Assembly: GCA_018065365.1 (NCBI GenBank)
Contig: JAGHTH010000187.1
Span: 1 to 5,591, forward strand
Origin: Candidatus Coliplasma caballi
GTDB taxonomy: Bacteria; Bacillota; Clostridia; Oscillospirales; CAG-382
Direction of reading: 5' to 3'
Length of the DNA: 5,591 nt
In this document: one piece after another, positions 5,447-5,591 of the stretch
How the letters are laid out: each line of letters starts with the position of its first letter
How positions within the stretch are numbered: the first letter of the stretch is position 1
Notes under the pieces: model-generated
The model's input: only the letters and a program-made list of their open reading frames with translations
Told to the model about the DNA's origin: nothing
The model's database searches: none
Made by a program: the position numbers and the translations under genes

Positions 5447-5591
5447 TCAAGCGTTATTGTACATATCGTAAACGACGTATCCGTCTTTCCCTTTGAGCGA
5501 GCCGGGATACGTTTCCATACACATCTGGCATCTCGGCTCGATCATGGGATAGCCGCTTACGGGATAGATGCCGTATTCAGACGACGTTCTG
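5447..5591 (-). CDS. Unidentified protein, C-terminal fragment with a CxxC motif
   Basis: The last 48 codons of a gene entering from beyond the window, ending in TGA at 5449-5447. The visible tail includes EYGIYPVSGYPMIEP, then RCQMCMETYPG with a CxxC pair, and ends VVYDMYNNA. I do not recognise the family. The CxxC could bind a metal or be redox-active, but with so little sequence no function can be given. Reading direction, codon use and the 37-base gap to the asparaginase start suggest a shared operon with that gene. Confidence 0.6.
   Translation of the reverse strand, partial: RTSSEYGIYPVSGYPMIEPRCQMCMETYPGSLKGKDGYVVYDMYNNA

Overview
The window reads as a piece of a Firmicutes (clostridial, probably gut-type) chromosome. 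The reasons are strong purine-rich Shine-Dalgarno sites, sigma-A-type promoters with TTGACA and 17-base spacers, a clostridial-style c-di-GMP-I (GEMM) riboswitch, and close relatives of each protein family in that group. The genes are fairly GC-rich with many G/C third positions. The intergenic block at about 3876-4410 is visibly more AT-rich. The taxonomic call is inference. All supported genes lie on the minus strand, so the biological reading direction is from 5591 to 1.

Layout in transcription order: (i) 5591-5447, the C-terminal 48 codons of an unrecognised gene with a CxxC motif; (ii) 5409-4411, a complete cytoplasmic type I-like L-asparaginase, 37 bases after it and probably in the same transcript; (iii) 4410-3876, a 535-base non-coding block. 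This block holds its own promoter (4299-4327), a leader with two hairpins, a c-di-GMP-I-type aptamer (4145-4229), a downstream segment able to form alternative pairings, a free-standing hairpin (4093-4120), a long terminator-like hairpin (4039-4079), and two tandem promoters (3985-4013 and 3923-3951) reading into the next operon.

(iv) 3875-1 is a tight four-gene operon: a PHP-domain metallohydrolase, a GxDLY/SGNH (GDSL_3-type) esterase, a DNA-deoxyinosine glycosylase whose start overlaps the end of the esterase gene, and, after a weak intrinsic terminator, a class 3-like aldehyde dehydrogenase cut off by the window edge at 406 residues.

The PHP and SGNH proteins look like a hydrolase pair for phosphate- or acyl-type ester bonds. 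The glycosylase removes deaminated purine from DNA and the ALDH oxidises aldehydes. A shared theme of damage or metabolite clean-up is possible but is only inference. The most notable element is the riboswitch. It has its own promoter and is followed by a terminator-like hairpin, while the operon behind it has its own strong promoters. Either the operon receives a second, c-di-GMP-controlled read-through transcript, or the riboswitch RNA is a short stand-alone transcript.
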